Assembly (NCBI GenBank): GCA_024760905.1
Contig: CM045734.1
Location: forward strand, 44,306,064-44,370,063
Length of the DNA: 64,000 bases
DNA from: Plotosus lineatus
Lineage: Eukaryota > Chordata > Actinopteri > Siluriformes > Plotosidae
Direction: 5' to 3'
Position 1 is the stretch's first letter. Every line of letters begins with the position of its first letter. Positions 33,295-44,640 of this stretch are shown piece after piece. Below the pieces are notes generated by a model. It worked only from the letters and a program-made list of their open reading frames with translations. It was not told where the DNA came from and ran no database searches. Both the position numbers and the translations under genes were made by a program.

Positions 33295-34622
33295 CTTCTT
33301 CTTCTTTTCCTTTCGGCTTTTCCCTTCAGGGGTTGCCACAGCGAATCATCTGCCTCCATCTCACCCTATCCTTTGCATCATCTTCTCTTACATCAACGAC
33401 CTTTATGTCCTCCTTTACATCTATGAATCGTCTCTCTTGTCTTCCTCTCGGCCGTCTGCCTGGTAGTTCCAACCTCAGCATCCTACGACCAATATACTCA
33501 CTATCCCTCCTCTGTACATGTCCAAACCATCTCAATCTAGCCTCTGACTTTGTCACCAAAACGTCTTACATGTGCTGTCCCTCTGATGTGCTCATTCCTA
33601 ATCCTACCTCAACATTTTCACCTCTGCTACCTCCAGTTCTGCCTCCTGTCTTTTCCCCAGGGCCACTGTTTCTAAACCATACAACATTGCTGGCCTCAAC
33701 ACCGTCTTGTACATTTTTCCTTTCATTCTTGCCGATAACCTCCTATCACACATCACACCGGACACTTTTCTCCAACAATTCCAACCTGCCTGCACACGCT
33801 CCTTCACCTCTTTTAGTCCATGAGGAATCTTGTTTAACCTCGTCTGTCAGCCTGTCCATCACCATAGCAACAAGAGGGGGCTCAAAGCTGACCCTTGATG
33901 CAGTCCCACCTCCACCTTGAACTCTTCTGTAACACCGACAGCACACCTCACCACTGTCTTACATCTCTCATACATGTCCTGCACCACTCTAACATACTTC
34001 TCTGCCACTCCAGACTTCCTCATGCAATACCACAGTTCCTCTCTCGGCACCCTGTCATATGCTTTCTCCAGATCCACAAAGGCACAATGCAGCTCTGTCT
34101 GACCTCTGTACTTTTCTATTAACAACCTCAAGGCAAACACTGCATCTGTGGTGCCCTTTCTTGGTATGAAACCAAACTGTTGTTCACAAATGCTGACCTC
34201 TGCCCTTAGTCTAGCTTCCACTATTCTTTCCCATAACTTCATCGTATGGCTCATCAACTTTATCCCTCTGTAGCTGCCACAACTCTGCACGTCTCCCTTG
34301 TTCTTAAAAATGGGCACCAGCACACGGCATCCTCTCACTCTCAAAGACCTTATTGAATGTTCTTGTCAGAAAATCTACTGCTACCTCTCCTAGACACTTC
34401 CATACCTCCACCGGTATTTCATCAGGACCAACTGCCCTTCCATTCTTCATCCTCTTCAATGCCCTCCTCACTTCACCCTTACTAATCTTTGCTACTTCCT
34501 GGTCCTCAACAGTCACCTCTTCTACTCTTTTTTCTCTCTCATTTTCCTCATTCATCGGCTCTTCAAAGTACTCTTTCCATCTTCCCAGCACACTTCTGTC
34601 ATCAGTCAATACATTTCCCCTT
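33293..34622 (-). pseudogene. RTE-clade LINE, copy R4, 5'-truncated
   Basis: The minus strand starts at the GNVLTDDRSVLGRW region, just before the reverse transcriptase, and runs to the standard tail (AAGCCGAAAGGAAAAGAAG at 33313-33293). The motifs [30 protein letters not shown] and [18 protein letters not shown] are readable (34344-33859). A deletion near 33820 removes several hundred bases including FADD. Its 5' end abuts the 3' tail of R5 directly. Confidence 0.88.
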
Positions 34623-37600
34623 CTTATTCTTTTACTTTCAGCTGCTCCCTTCAGGGGTCGCCACAGCAAATCATCCGCCTCCACCTCACCCTGTCCTCCG
34701 CATCTTCTTTTCTGACTCCAATGACCTTCATGTCTTCCTTCACCACATCCATAAATCTCTTCTTTGGTCTTCCTCGAGGCCTTCTGCCTGGTAGTTCCAA
34801 CCTCAGCATCCTACTGCCAATATACTCACTATCCCTCCTCTGTACATGTCCAAACCATCTCAATCTAGCCTCTCTTTGTCTCCAAAACATCTTACGTAGG
34901 CTGTCCCTCTGATATACTCATTTTTGATCCTATCCATCCTCGTTACTCCCAGAGAGAACCTCAACATTTTCATCTCCGCTACCTCCAGCTCTGCCTCCTG
35001 CCTTTTCCTTAGCGCCACTGTTTCTAAACCATACAACATCGCTGGCATCACCACCGTCTTGTACACTTTTCCCTTCATTCTTGCTGACACTCTCCTATCG
35101 CACATCACACCGGACACTTTTCTCCAACCATTCCAGCCTGCCTGCACACACTTCTTCACCTCTTTTACACACTCTCCATTGCTCTGGATTGTTGAGCCTA
35201 AGTACTTAAAATCCTCCACTTCCTTATCTCTGCTCCCTGTAACATCACCGTTCCTCCTGGGTCCTTCTCATTCACACACATGTATTCTGATTTACTGAGG
35301 CTAACCTTCATTCCTCTCCTTTCCAGGGCATACCTCCACCTCTCTAGATTTTCCTGCACTTGTTCTCTGCTCTCACTACAGATCACAATGTCATCTGCAA
35401 ACATCATAGTCCATGGAGATTCTTGTCTCACCGCGTCTGTCAGCCTGTCCATCACCATAGCAAACGGGCTCAGAGCTGACCCTTGATGCAGTCCCACCTC
35501 CACCTTGAATTCGTCGGTCACACCTCACCACTGTCTTACATCTCTCATACATGTCCTGCACCACTCTAACATACTTCTCTGCCAATCCAGACTTCCTCAT
35601 GCAATACCACAGTTCTTCTCTTGGCACCCTGTCATATGCTTTTTCCAGATCCACAAAGGCACAATGTAGCTCCCTCTGACCTACTCTGTCTGTCTGTCTG
35701 TCTTCCTTTCGGCTTTTTCCCTTTTACTCGGGAGTCGCCACAGCGAATCATCTTGATTCGCACATTTTGATTTGGCAGAGGTTTTTTACGTCAGATGCCC
35801 TTCCTGTCACAATCCTTTTAGCAAGGGACAGAAACATGCTGACGGCTTACTCTGTATTTCTCTATTAACATCCTCAAAGCAAACATTGCATCTGTGGTGT
35901 GCTTTCTTGGCATGAAACCAAACTGTTGTTCACAAATGCTGACCTTTGCCCTTAGTCTAGCTTCCACTATTCTTTCTCATAACTTCATCGTATGGCTCAT
36001 CAACTTTATCCCTCTGTAGTTGCTGCAACTCTGCACATCTCCCTTGTTCTTAAAAATGGGCACCAGCACACTTCTCCTCCACTCCTCCGGCATCTGCTGA
36101 CTCTCTAGTACCTTGTTGAATGTTCTTGTCAGAAAATCTACTGCTACCTCTCCTCGACACTTCCATACCTCCACAGGTGTATCATCAGGACCAACTGCCT
36201 TTCCATTCTTCATCCTCTTCAATGCCCTTCTCACTTCACCCTTACTGATCTTTGCTACATCCTGCTTCTCAATGGTCACCTCTTCTATTCTTTTTTCTCT
36301 CTCATTTTCCTCATTCATCAGCTCTTCAAAGTACTCTTTCCATCTTCCCAGCACACTTCTGTCATCAGTCAATAATTTCCCTCTCTGTCCTTTATCAATC
36401 TAACTTGCTGCACGTCCTTCCCATCTCTATTTCTCTGCTGTGCCAACCTGTATAGATCATTTTCTCCCTCTTTATTATCCAACCTATCATGCAAGTCATC
36501 ATACGCCCTCTGTTTGGCCTTAGCCACTGCTACTTTCGCCTTACGCTGTGTCTCCCTGTACTCCTGTTTACTCTCTTCGGTCCTCTCAATGTCCCACTTC
36601 TTCTTAGCTAATCTCTTCCTTTGTACACACTCCTGCACTTCCTCATTCCACCACCAAGTCTCCTTATCTACTTTCCTTCCAGAGGACACACCAAGTACTC
36701 TCCTACCTGTGTCCCTGATCACATTTGCTGTGGTTGTCCAGTCATTTGGAAGCACTTCCTGACCACCCAAAGCCTGTTTCAACTCCTCCTTGAAGACAAC
36801 ACGACCCTCTTCCTTTTTCAGCTTCCACCACTTTGTCTTCTGCTCTGCTTTTGCCTTTTTCACCTTTCTCACCATCAGAGTCATCCTGCACACCACCATC
36901 CTATGCTGTGTGGCAACACTCTCACCCACTATGACTTTGCAGTCACTGACTTCCTTCAAATTACATCGCCTACACAAGATGTAGTCTACCTGTGTGCTCC
37001 TACCTCCGCTTTTATAAGTCACCCTATTCTCCTGTTTCTTCTGGAAGAAAGTATTCACCACAGCCATTTCCATCCTTTTTGCAAAACCTACCAACATCTG
37101 TCCTTCTGCGTTCCTGTCCTGGATACCAAACCTGCCCATCACTTCCTCGTCCCCTCTGTTGCCTGCACCAACATGTCCATTGAAGTCTGCACCAATGACC
37201 ACTCTTTCACCTCTGGCGGTACTCTGCATCACTTCATCTAAGTCACTCCAGAATCTCTCCTTCTCTTCTCGCTCACATCCTGCCTGTGGGCCATAAGCAC
37301 TAACAACATTGAGCATTACACCTTCAATTTCTAACTTGAGACTCATCACTCTGTCTGACACTCTTTTCACTTTTAGAACATTCCTGACAAACTCCTCCTT
37401 CAAGATGACTCCTACTCCATTTCTCTTCCCATCCACACCGTGATAAAATAGCTTAAACCCTGCTCCTAAGCTTTTAGCTTTGCTACCTTTCCACCTGGTC
37501 TCCTGAACACACAGTATGTGCACCTTCCTCCTCTGCATCATGTCAGCCAGCTCTCTACCTTTTCCTGCCATAGTTCCAACATTCAAAGTCCCTACTTTCA

Positions 37601-37905
37601 GTCCTAGACTCATGCCTTTCCTCTTCTCTTTCTGCCTGCGGACACGCCTCCCGCCTCTCCTTCTTCGATCAACAGTAGTCCAATTTCCACCAGCACCCTG
37701 TTGATTAACAGCACTGATGGCGGTCGTTGTTAACCCGGGCCTCGACCAATCCGGTATGTCATTCTTTCTTGTGATTCGCATATTTTATTTGGCATTTGCT
37801 TTATGCCGGATGCCGTTCCTGACGCAACCCTCTGCATTTATCCGGGCTTGGGACCGGCGTGAGGGAGAGACAGTGGTTTGGGCCCCCCCTTAACGGCTGC
37901 ATTAA
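34623..37905 (-). pseudogene. RTE-clade LINE, copy R5, full length, broken, with SINE-A inside
   Basis: The minus strand begins near 37905 with the family leader (G-run, CCGGTCCCAAGCCCGG, CCAAATAAAATATGCGAATC). The first long frame, 37781-36369 (470 codons), carries the whole endonuclease (LCVQETRWKG, SAYGPQ, VIGADFNGHVG). The frame then shifts near 36370; the next piece, 36372-35977, includes [11 protein letters not shown]. After the SINE-A insertion the reverse transcriptase continues ([10 protein letters not shown] 35654-35620, FADD near 35400). C-terminal pieces lie at 35219-34651. It ends ICCGDP and CCCTGAAGGGAGCAGC near 34640. At least four frame breaks make it inactive. Confidence 0.9.
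35690..35847 (-). mobile_element. SINE-A, 5'-truncated, inserted in R5
   Basis: It is flanked by TACTCTGT (35682-35689 and 35848-35855). It contains only the RTE-derived 3' portion of SINE-A plus its (AGAC)n tail. A short element built from RTE ends has thus inserted into an RTE copy. Confidence 0.85.
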
Positions 37906-37914
37906 TCAATCAAT

Positions 37915-37919
37915 CAAAA

Positions 37920-37984
<65 letters not shown>

Positions 37985-37992
37985 TTTTTGGA
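37915..37992 (+). repeat. poly-A, (TA)n, poly-T
   Basis: An A-run, TA units from about 37937 to 37976, then a T-run. It adjoins the 5' end of R5. Confidence 0.9.
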
Positions 37993-38020
37993 AGAGTGAC
38001 ATGGAAATCAATTTCCTTGT

Positions 38021-38358
38021 GGGGGCAGCAGTGGCCCAGTGGTATTGTGTTGCCTTTCTGTTCCCAAGGTCAGGGTTCAAGCCCCATTGTCACTAGCTTG
38101 TCATTGCTGTACCCCAAGTGCAGCTAACTGGGTTATCAATGGCGAGCCATTGCTGTCACCATCTGTGGTGAGAGGCAAGTGAAAGACCCATTGCTTACTT
38201 CTGTCAATAGTAGGCTGCATAGTGTTTCTGCCTGGTGATGGCCTGACAGGCAGTCCAGGTTGTAATCTGCTCTTGCCCAGAATCAGCTAAGATGGGCGCC
38301 AGCCTCCCTGTGACCCTAATTTGGATTTAACAGTTCACAAAATGAACAATGACGAACA
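38021..38358 (+). mobile_element. SINE-B, old copy
   Basis: Head GGGGCAGCAGTGGCCCAGTG, B-box GGGTTCAAGCCCC, the body, then the SINE-D type tail (GATGGGCGCCAGCCTCCCTG, ACAAAATGAACAATGA). Confidence 0.8.
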
Positions 38359-38639
38359 ATGTCCTTTTCGAGGGAAATTTTATCCAAGGAAATGGCCTTT
38401 GTATGACATTTGGGTTAGTCCTCTGCTGCACTCTAGTGGACACCTAACAAATTGTAGTACTAAAAATAAGGTGATTGCTCGAGGTATTTTGAGTATTTTC
38501 TGAGATCTTTATGCTTAGCTTAGCATTCTTATATTGAAACCTACAGTCCACGAAGATTCTTTAAATTCTATTCCAGCAGGATAACTCTTAATTGTTCACA
38601 ATTTCCAAAGAACATACAATAAATGCTTAAAAGTCACTA

Positions 38640-38945
38640 ATTTATTTAAGATCCCTCTAATTAGGGTTACAGGGAGGCAGTGCCTCTAACAGCTAAACTA
38701 TGGGTGAAGGTGGGGTACACCCTGAGCAGTTGGCCAGGCCATGGTAGGGCCAACACCATGTAAGGATGATGTCCAACAGCCAATGAGCCTAGTATACATT
38801 TTTTGAACTGTGGGAGGAAGCCGGCGTACCTGGAGGAACCTCATACAAACACAGGGAGAACTCCTCTTGGAAACACCAGAGCTCGGGAATCAAAAACAGG
38901 ACCTACTTCCTGTGAGGTGGACATAGTAAGCACTATGCCGCCCTG
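38640..38945 (-). mobile_element. SINE-D, old copy
   Basis: On the minus strand, head GGCGGCATAGTGCTTACTAT, the B-box region, GGTTCCTCCAGGTACGCCGG and the tail are recognisable but diverged. The internal CA site is unexpanded. Confidence 0.75.
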
Positions 38946-39074
38946 TACCTAAAATTATTATTATTATTAGGTTATGATTATTTTATTGATTTTCTTGCCC
39001 TTTTAAATCTTTGGTCGTGAAAAACTTTTGGGCATATACTGTGGTAGAATGGTTCTCAATATTTTTTCCTTTAA

Positions 39075-39236
39075 CCCTTTACTGGGCACACGTTTTCCCA
39101 TTTTCTAGCCATGTGCAGCCAAGATTTTTAAAGATTTTTGTGATATATATATAAGGAAGTATTGTTCACAGCCACATTCAGACGTTTTGTCCAATCACTA
39201 GATTGGCTGCTTTCGGCCAAATTGACCAGTAAAGGG
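39075..39236. mobile_element. piggyBac-type MITE
   Basis: Inverted ends CCCTTTACTGG and CCAGTAAAGGG are flanked on both sides by TTAA (39071-39074 and 39237-39240), the piggyBac target site. It is 162 bp long and noncoding. Confidence 0.8.
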
Positions 39237-39265
39237 TTAACATTATTCTGCTTAACACTTAGCAA

Positions 39266-39592
39266 AGGGCAGTGGTGGTCTAGTGGTAAAGGGCGCTGGA
39301 TTGCTGATCCTAAGGTTGGGGGTTCAAGTCCCACTCTCCACAAGGGCCCCCCGTGCAGCTAACTGGGTTATCAAAGGCCGGCCATGTCTCTCACTGTCTA
39401 TGGTGAGAGGTTCATGTAAAAGAACCATTGCTAACTTTAGTAAAGAGTAGCTGCAAAGCCGTCAGCATGTTTCCGCCCTGCAATGGCCTGGCGAGTTGTC
39501 CAGGATATATGCTGCCCGAAGTCGGCTGGGATGGGCGTCAGCCTCCCCGTGACCCTAATTAGGATTAGTAAACGGTTACAGAAAATGAACTG
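39266..39592 (+). mobile_element. SINE-B, 12-bp duplication
   Basis: Perfect AACACTTAGCAA repeats (39254-39265 and 39593-39604). Full order of head, body, CCGCCCTGCAATGGCCTGGC and CCTAATTAGGATTAG, with the GTTACAGAAAATGAAC tail. Confidence 0.92.
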
Positions 39593-39604
39593 AACACTTA
39601 GCAA

Positions 39605-41388
39605 TGCCAAGCGGCATCTAGTGGTGATGTTCCAGATTACAATCAACTGAAATTTCATTGCTGACCCCTCTGCTTTAAAGCCTGTATCAGTCTACTAATA
39701 TGTACCACTTGTGTATCAAAGAGATTTTTCAGATTCCCACCTACACAAATTTTATTAGCTGAGCTCCTGAGTTGCCATAAGAGCTGCAGCCTCAGCCAGT
39801 CATAGATTTAACCTTTTTGAGAAGATTCCAGGTGAAAGGCCAGACAAATTGCAACACTTGGTTCTAGAGGTTGGGGGTTGGACGATGATACAATGCCCCA
39901 TCCCTTTACAGAAACCACATTACTGAAAACAGACACACTATTCAAGGAAGTTTTGGGCAAGAAGAATAACTGGTTAAGTACCTCCAGACACTGATATTTG
40001 TTTTATGGACTACCAGTGCAATATGACATTGGCTGGTGAAAGCTACTCAGAAGCCCGTCATTCCAAGATGTCACCTCTGAAACCCGAGAAGACATTGGTC
40101 TTCAGAAATTGGAATTGAAGCACCATGTATGCTGTTGGTAAGTCAGTGCAAGTTGCCAAAGAAATGTGAGAGTACATCATCAACATGTTAGGAAGTAGTG
40201 AATGCAGATGGACTGGATTTGGGAAGATGAGGCTTATTGTTTGGCAAAGTTTGGTGGCCAGCCCGTTACCCTGACCTCTTGCTTTGCAAGTTTTTTTCTG
40301 TGGAGTCACCTTAAATCACGAGTGTATTCTCATTGGTCCAATCTCTTGGAGATCTTAAGGTTTTGATTCAGCAGGGGATAGCCGCTGTTAAACCCTACAG
40401 TACATGACCAGTCAAGCCATGGCAGCCTTCAGTAATCACCTCCAGACGCACATAGACAATGATGGCCACAATTCGGAGGAAGATTCTGTAGTTTAAAATG
40501 TTGCATGTATGCAAATAATATTTTTTATCTTTTCTTTAATTTCCATTTGAATTGTGGGAGGTGTTTTGGGTGACCTATTTTTCCACTATAGTTAAACGTG
40601 CACCACGTAGAAGATTTTTATTTTTTCATCTGGGACCAGATCACTCACCATCATGGCAGCACCCAGTACGGAATCTGCGGGCTCCCAGATCAGCTTTAAA
40701 CTTTATAATATGCTACTTCAATACAGAAACAACAAATTATTTGTATACCTGGGATGTCCCGCTAACTGAAATTTGATGTTAAAACCCACATTCGATTTGA
40801 ACGTTTGATGGAGTTTCACCAGGGAAAAAAAACACGGGACATTCGTAATGCTTTAAAGATTCAAGATGGCGACCCCTTCAATCAAAAGAATGCAGAGCTA
40901 GCCTGAGAGCTGTGTTTTTAGGCACCGATCCGAATCCACCAGTGAAATTGTGATGATGTCTTCACAGTGGCCGAGATATACAGGTGAATTGGGGCAGTTC
41001 AAGTTCCTAGTATAGGTCTGTTCATTAGGGAGGTGCTGCAGAAAAATACATTTGAAATCTCACTCACATATCAAACTGATTATTCTTACTAGGGTTAAAG
41101 TTAAACTGAAGCCTATCTCAGCCAACGCGGGGTAAAAGCAGGGTACACCTCTGGATAGTGTGGCAGACCACTACTGGGCTTTGGAAGCTGCCGTCAGTCA
41201 GAGATAACCATGGAAGAAGCATCCTTTGTCCTTCTTGGGTAGAGTTTTTGGTAGCTATAAAGGGCTACGTGGTAAAGGCAAGCCCCGTAACAATAGGCAC
41301 ACTTGTGCGAGACTCTGTTGGTCTCGCAGCACTGCTTTATGCTCGTCATATTGTCTGCTACTCCATCAGCTTCTGCTCCCAATTGGAG
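39605..41388. other. mostly unrecognised noncoding sequence
   Basis: No coding frame I can support. A short SINE-D 3' fragment lies at about 41105-41165 (minus; CAGGGTACACCTCTGGATAG). The block around 40020-40310 has short frames on both strands but no recognisable family. Confidence 0.4.
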
Positions 41389-42612
41389 TACAGTAGGCCA
41401 TTGACCATTTGTGGTTTAGTGCGCATGCCCCTGCATACTCGCGGATTGGCGACAAACTCGGAAGTAACTGGCACGTGATTCAAATTTAGCCAATGGCTGA
41501 GAGCTTTTGTTTCTCCCTCCTGCTGATTGGTTGCAGATGATGTGTACACCTCTTTTTTCTCCTTCGCGCACAAGTTAGCAACGTGATTGCTTGAATTACG
41601 AAGTAAATTTTTTTGTGCGTTTTTAATGATTATTTAAGCCCTATGATGTCACTCAAACACCCTGCATCTTCTCTAGCTTCTGGTAAGAAGAGCTTTATTT
41701 ATTCACAAATATTATCATAGTGCAAAATTAAAAGGTTTTTACTTAATCATTACTACATTTTACTGCATTATTACTATTATTATTATAATACTCACAGATT
41801 CCATGACTCAAATTTAGCCAATGGCTGAGAGCTCTTGTTTCTCCTTCCTGCTGATTGGTTGCATATGATACACCTCTTTTTTTCTCCTTCGCACACGTCA
41901 TCAATGTGATTGCTTGAATTGTCAATTCATGTTTTTTTTAATGATTATTTAAGCCGTATGATGTCACTCAGACGCCCTGCATCTTCTGTAACGAGCCTAA
42001 GCACTTTACTTATAAATAAATATTAATCACAGGCAAAATTTAAAACGTTTTCACTTAATCATTACTACATTTTACTGCATTATTACTGTATTAATGAGTA
42101 AGACAGTCTATAGAATGTGTTTAAGAAGAATATTTTAGCGCATGTAATATCACATAGTCTGTCAGGTCAGGTCATGCCCTGCTACTGGTAACATGTAAGC
42201 CAGTACAACCTGTTGCACAGTCGAGTGGTCGGCGACTAAACCGGCTCCCCCACCAGGTTCCAAATTTGGCGAGTAGAGTGGCTAACAACCCAGTAGGAAT
42301 AAAAACAAGACCTATCAAAGGGCGAATGAACTCTTTAGAGCAAACAGCCAGCTAGCTAGAGATGGCGTGTCAATAAAAACACCCTGCAGAAAGAACTTTG
42401 GATCTCTACGGCGGATTTTTTGGCCTTTCATATACAGCCATGACAAAGGCTGTTATGGCTGCCGCCTACACCAGAATTCTGGCACTGCACCCAGATTGAT
42501 TGACTGAATATCATACACAGGGTTTTAAAACCACATCAAAAAGTCGCGGATTTTCTTGATCTGTGGGAAGGGCCAGGAACCGAACCATCGTGTAAAACGA
42601 GGGCCTACTGTA
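41389..42612. mobile_element. pogo/Tigger-like nonautonomous element, 1.2 kb
   Basis: The ends TACAGTAGGCC and GGCCTACTGTA are exact inverted repeats. The subterminal AAACGAGGGCC with GTCGCGGATTTTC, and the left-end CTCGCGGATTGG, fit the CAGTxxxCCTCGTTT style of pogo/Tigger ends, bounded by TA. The interior carries a diverged tandem duplication and an unassigned block (42180-42480). No transposase was seen. Confidence 0.6.
41475..42095 (+). repeat. diverged tandem duplication, about 330-bp period
   Basis: The blocks ATTTAGCCAATGGCTGAGAG, TGCTGATTGGTTGCA, AATGATTATTTAAGCC, GATGTCACTCA and TTAATCATTACTACATTTTA occur twice in the same order, about 325 bp apart. Identity is moderate, so the duplication is old. 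Confidence 0.8.
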
Positions 42613-42959
42613 GCCGGTGCATGGTGGATAGGGCGCAGGATCGCTGATCCTAAGGTTGAGGGTTCGAGTCCCCACAAAGGTTGTCACTGTCGTGTGTCCC
42701 CCCCCAGTGCAGCTAACTGGGTTATCAAAGGCGGGTCATGTCTCTCACTGTCTATGGTTTGAGGTTCATGTAAAAGAACCATTGCTGACTTTCGTAAAGA
42801 CTAGCCACAAAGCCGTCAGCGTGTTTCTGCTCCTTGCTAAAGGATTGTGTCAGAAAGGGCATCCGATGTAAAAACCTCTGCCAAATCAAACGTGCGAATC
42901 AGATGATTCGCTGTGGCGACCCTTGATAAAGGGAAAAAGCCAAAAGGAAAAGAAGAAGA
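42613..42959 (+). mobile_element. SINE-A
   Basis: Head GGTGCATGGTGGATAGGGCG, B-box GGGTTCGAGTCC, the body, GTCAGAAAGGGCATCCGATG, then GATTCGCTGTGGCGACCC and a tail GGAAAAGAAGAAG identical in style to RTE tails. It abuts the right end of the pogo-like element. Confidence 0.85.
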
Positions 42960-42984
42960 CTGTAGTTGATGCATGGTACCTGTC

Positions 42985-42996
42985 CACTCTGTATGG

Positions 42997-43036
<40 letters not shown>

Positions 43037-43175
43037 GTGGATAAGTTACAACAGCTTCCTGTGCATGTCTTTGGAATGTGGGAGGAAACTGGAATACCCA
43101 GAGGAAACCAAGCATGCACAGAGAGAGGAACCCTCGCCCAGGGAATCGAACCCAGGCCTTTTTTGGCTGTGAGTT
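42985..43175 (-). mobile_element. SINE-D fragment with (CA)n
   Basis: (CA)n at 43001-43035, then the minus-strand body (GACATGCACAGGAAGC, GTTTCCTCCCACATTCC) and B-box CTGGGTTCGATTCCC. A SINE-A inserted into its 5' side. Confidence 0.8.
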
Positions 43176-43184
43176 GGGGCTACT

Positions 43185-43527
43185 GTCTGTCTTCCTTTCG
43201 GCTTTTTTCGCCACAGCGAATCATCCGATTCACACGTTTGATTTGGCAGAGGTTTTTACGTCGGATTCCCTTCCTGTCACAACCCGTTTAGCAAGGGACA
43301 GAAACACGCTGACGACTTTGCAGCTACTCTTTACGAAAGTCAGCAATGGTTCTTTTACATGCCTCTCACCATAGACAGTGAGAGACATGGCCCGCCTTTG
43401 ATAACCCAGTTAGCTGCACTGGGGGGGGGGGGGGGGTCAGTGACAACCTTGTGGAGAGTGGGACTCGAACCCCCAACCTTTGGATCAGTGATCCAGCGCC
43501 CTATACGACTTAGACCACCACTGCCCC
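43185..43527 (-). mobile_element. SINE-A, full length
   Basis: Flanked by AGTTGGGGCTACT (43172-43184) and AGTCGGGGCTACT (43528-43540), one mismatch. The C-run is expanded (43422-43437 on the plus strand as G). Confidence 0.9.
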
Positions 43528-43579
43528 AGTCGGGGCTACTAAACATTTCAAACGATTCGTCGTTTTTTTTTTTTTTTTT

Positions 43580-44640
43580 TTTGCGCGCGTGTATCAAGAA
43601 TAAAAGACGTGTTTCCGGTCCGTGAGGCGCGTTTGGCTTTCCATACGCGCATGTACGCACGGAGCGCACGAACGCTCCAGAGGAATGACGCGCAGCACGT
43701 TGCAAAGCGCCAGGAAGCCGCACCGCGTGTCGCGCGCGTGTGCGGAGCCGCGCGTCAGTACGCGCTGATTGGTCGGACAGCACATCCGTCAGCGTATCCG
43801 GAAAACGCAAAACGGAAACACGCGCGCAAACGCACACTGCACGCGGGACGCATAAAATAACAAACAAACAAACAAACACAAAACACCCCCAGAACACCAA
43901 CAAGGGCCAAATGGGGCCGTTCGAGGGTCTGCTGGTTGAAGAAGTGCGCCGTTATAAACACTTATACGACCCGTCCTCCAAACATTACAAACACAGTGAC
44001 GTAGTGCTGAAATCCTGGAAGGAAATTGGTAGAACATTGGGAGAAGATCCTGAGGTGTGCATGAAGAAATGGAAAGCTATCCGAGATAAATTCGTGCGCT
44101 TGAAGAAGAAACTCAAGACCCGAACCGGGGACTCGGGCCCCGACGAGGACAAAGAACCGGAATATTACGTGAGGCTGTCGTGGCTCAAAGGATTCATTAA
44201 ACACCGAGACACGAAGAACGAGTCCGGGCTTAAAGATGACGCGGGGGACTGGAGGAGGAGGAAGAGGAGGAGGAGGAGCGGCGAGCCGCACGTGTCGGGC
44301 ACCGACGACGACGACGAGGACGACTCCGCGTGCACGGAAGTGTCGTCAGCGAGCCAACCGATCAACAAGAGGAAGCGGCTGTCCAAGGGGCGGGACATAG
44401 CGGACAAGGTCTCAACTTTACGGAAGGAAATGGCGAACTGTACGGCGCTGGTGTCCCAGCTGAGCTCCATGACCGAGTCCCGGCGGAGCAGCGACGAGTT
44501 CTGCACGTTCGCGCAGGCTGTGGCGGACTCTCTCCGGAAACTCCCCCCTGAACGAGTCGAGGCGACCAAAGTGAAACTGTTCACGGTGCTCGGAGAAGCG
44601 CACAGTTGTCTGACGTCAGAAAAAAAGGAGTGACATGACT
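43580..44640 (+). promoter_or_regulatory. CpG-rich region over the MADF gene
   Basis: A dense run of CpG (for example GCGCGTTTGGC, CGCGTGTCGCGCGCG) begins just after a T-run at 43563-43582 and covers the upstream region and the whole reading frame. This contrasts with the CpG-poor repeats around it. There is no TATA box near 43740-43860, which suits a CpG-island promoter. The start site is not determinable. Confidence 0.6.
43911..44633 (+). CDS. MADF-domain (Adf-1-like) nuclear protein, single exon
   Basis: A 240-residue protein. Residues about 6-97 fit the MADF (Myb/SANT-like) DNA-binding fold: LLVEEVRRYKHLYDPSSKHY, KSWKEIGRTLG, CMKKWKAIRDKFVRLKKKL and a YYVRLSWLKGFI end. A basic stretch RRRKRRRRS (115-123) and KRKR (153-156) look like nuclear localisation signals around an acidic run (131-138). 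Residues about 195-230 (DEFCTFAQAVADSLRKLPPE, then AKVKLF-like) resemble the BESS interaction motif that often accompanies MADF. The ATG at 43911 was chosen for its strong context (CCAAATGG) and because the domain begins at once. An in-frame upstream ATG at 43740 would add 57 low-complexity residues. The frame is open, with no poly-A tract or flanking duplication suggesting retroposition. Likely a sequence-specific transcription regulator; the target is unknown. Fish carry many such genes, some related to Harbinger transposon DNA-binding proteins. Confidence 0.8.
   Translation: MGPFEGLLVEEVRRYKHLYDPSSKHYKHSDVVLKSWKEIGRTLGEDPEVCMKKWKAIRDKFVRLKKKLKTRTGDSGPDEDKEPEYYVRLSWLKGFIKHRDTKNESGLKDDAGDWRRRKRRRRSGEPHVSGTDDDDEDDSACTEVSSASQPINKRKRLSKGRDIADKVSTLRKEMANCTALVSQLSSMTESRRSSDEFCTFAQAVADSLRKLPPERVEATKVKLFTVLGEAHSCLTSEKKE

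Noticed and set aside
33105..33920. 271-codon plus-strand frame as a gene
   Set aside because: It is read through microsatellites and then antisense through R4.
40058..40309. Transposase fragment
   Set aside because: A faint Tc1-like impression did not hold up: no helix-turn-helix or DDE motif could be aligned by eye.
43740..43910. N-terminal extension of the MADF protein from the upstream ATG
   Set aside because: The 57 residues are low complexity and the MADF domain starts right after the ATG at 43911, which has a stronger context. It remains possible but is less likely.
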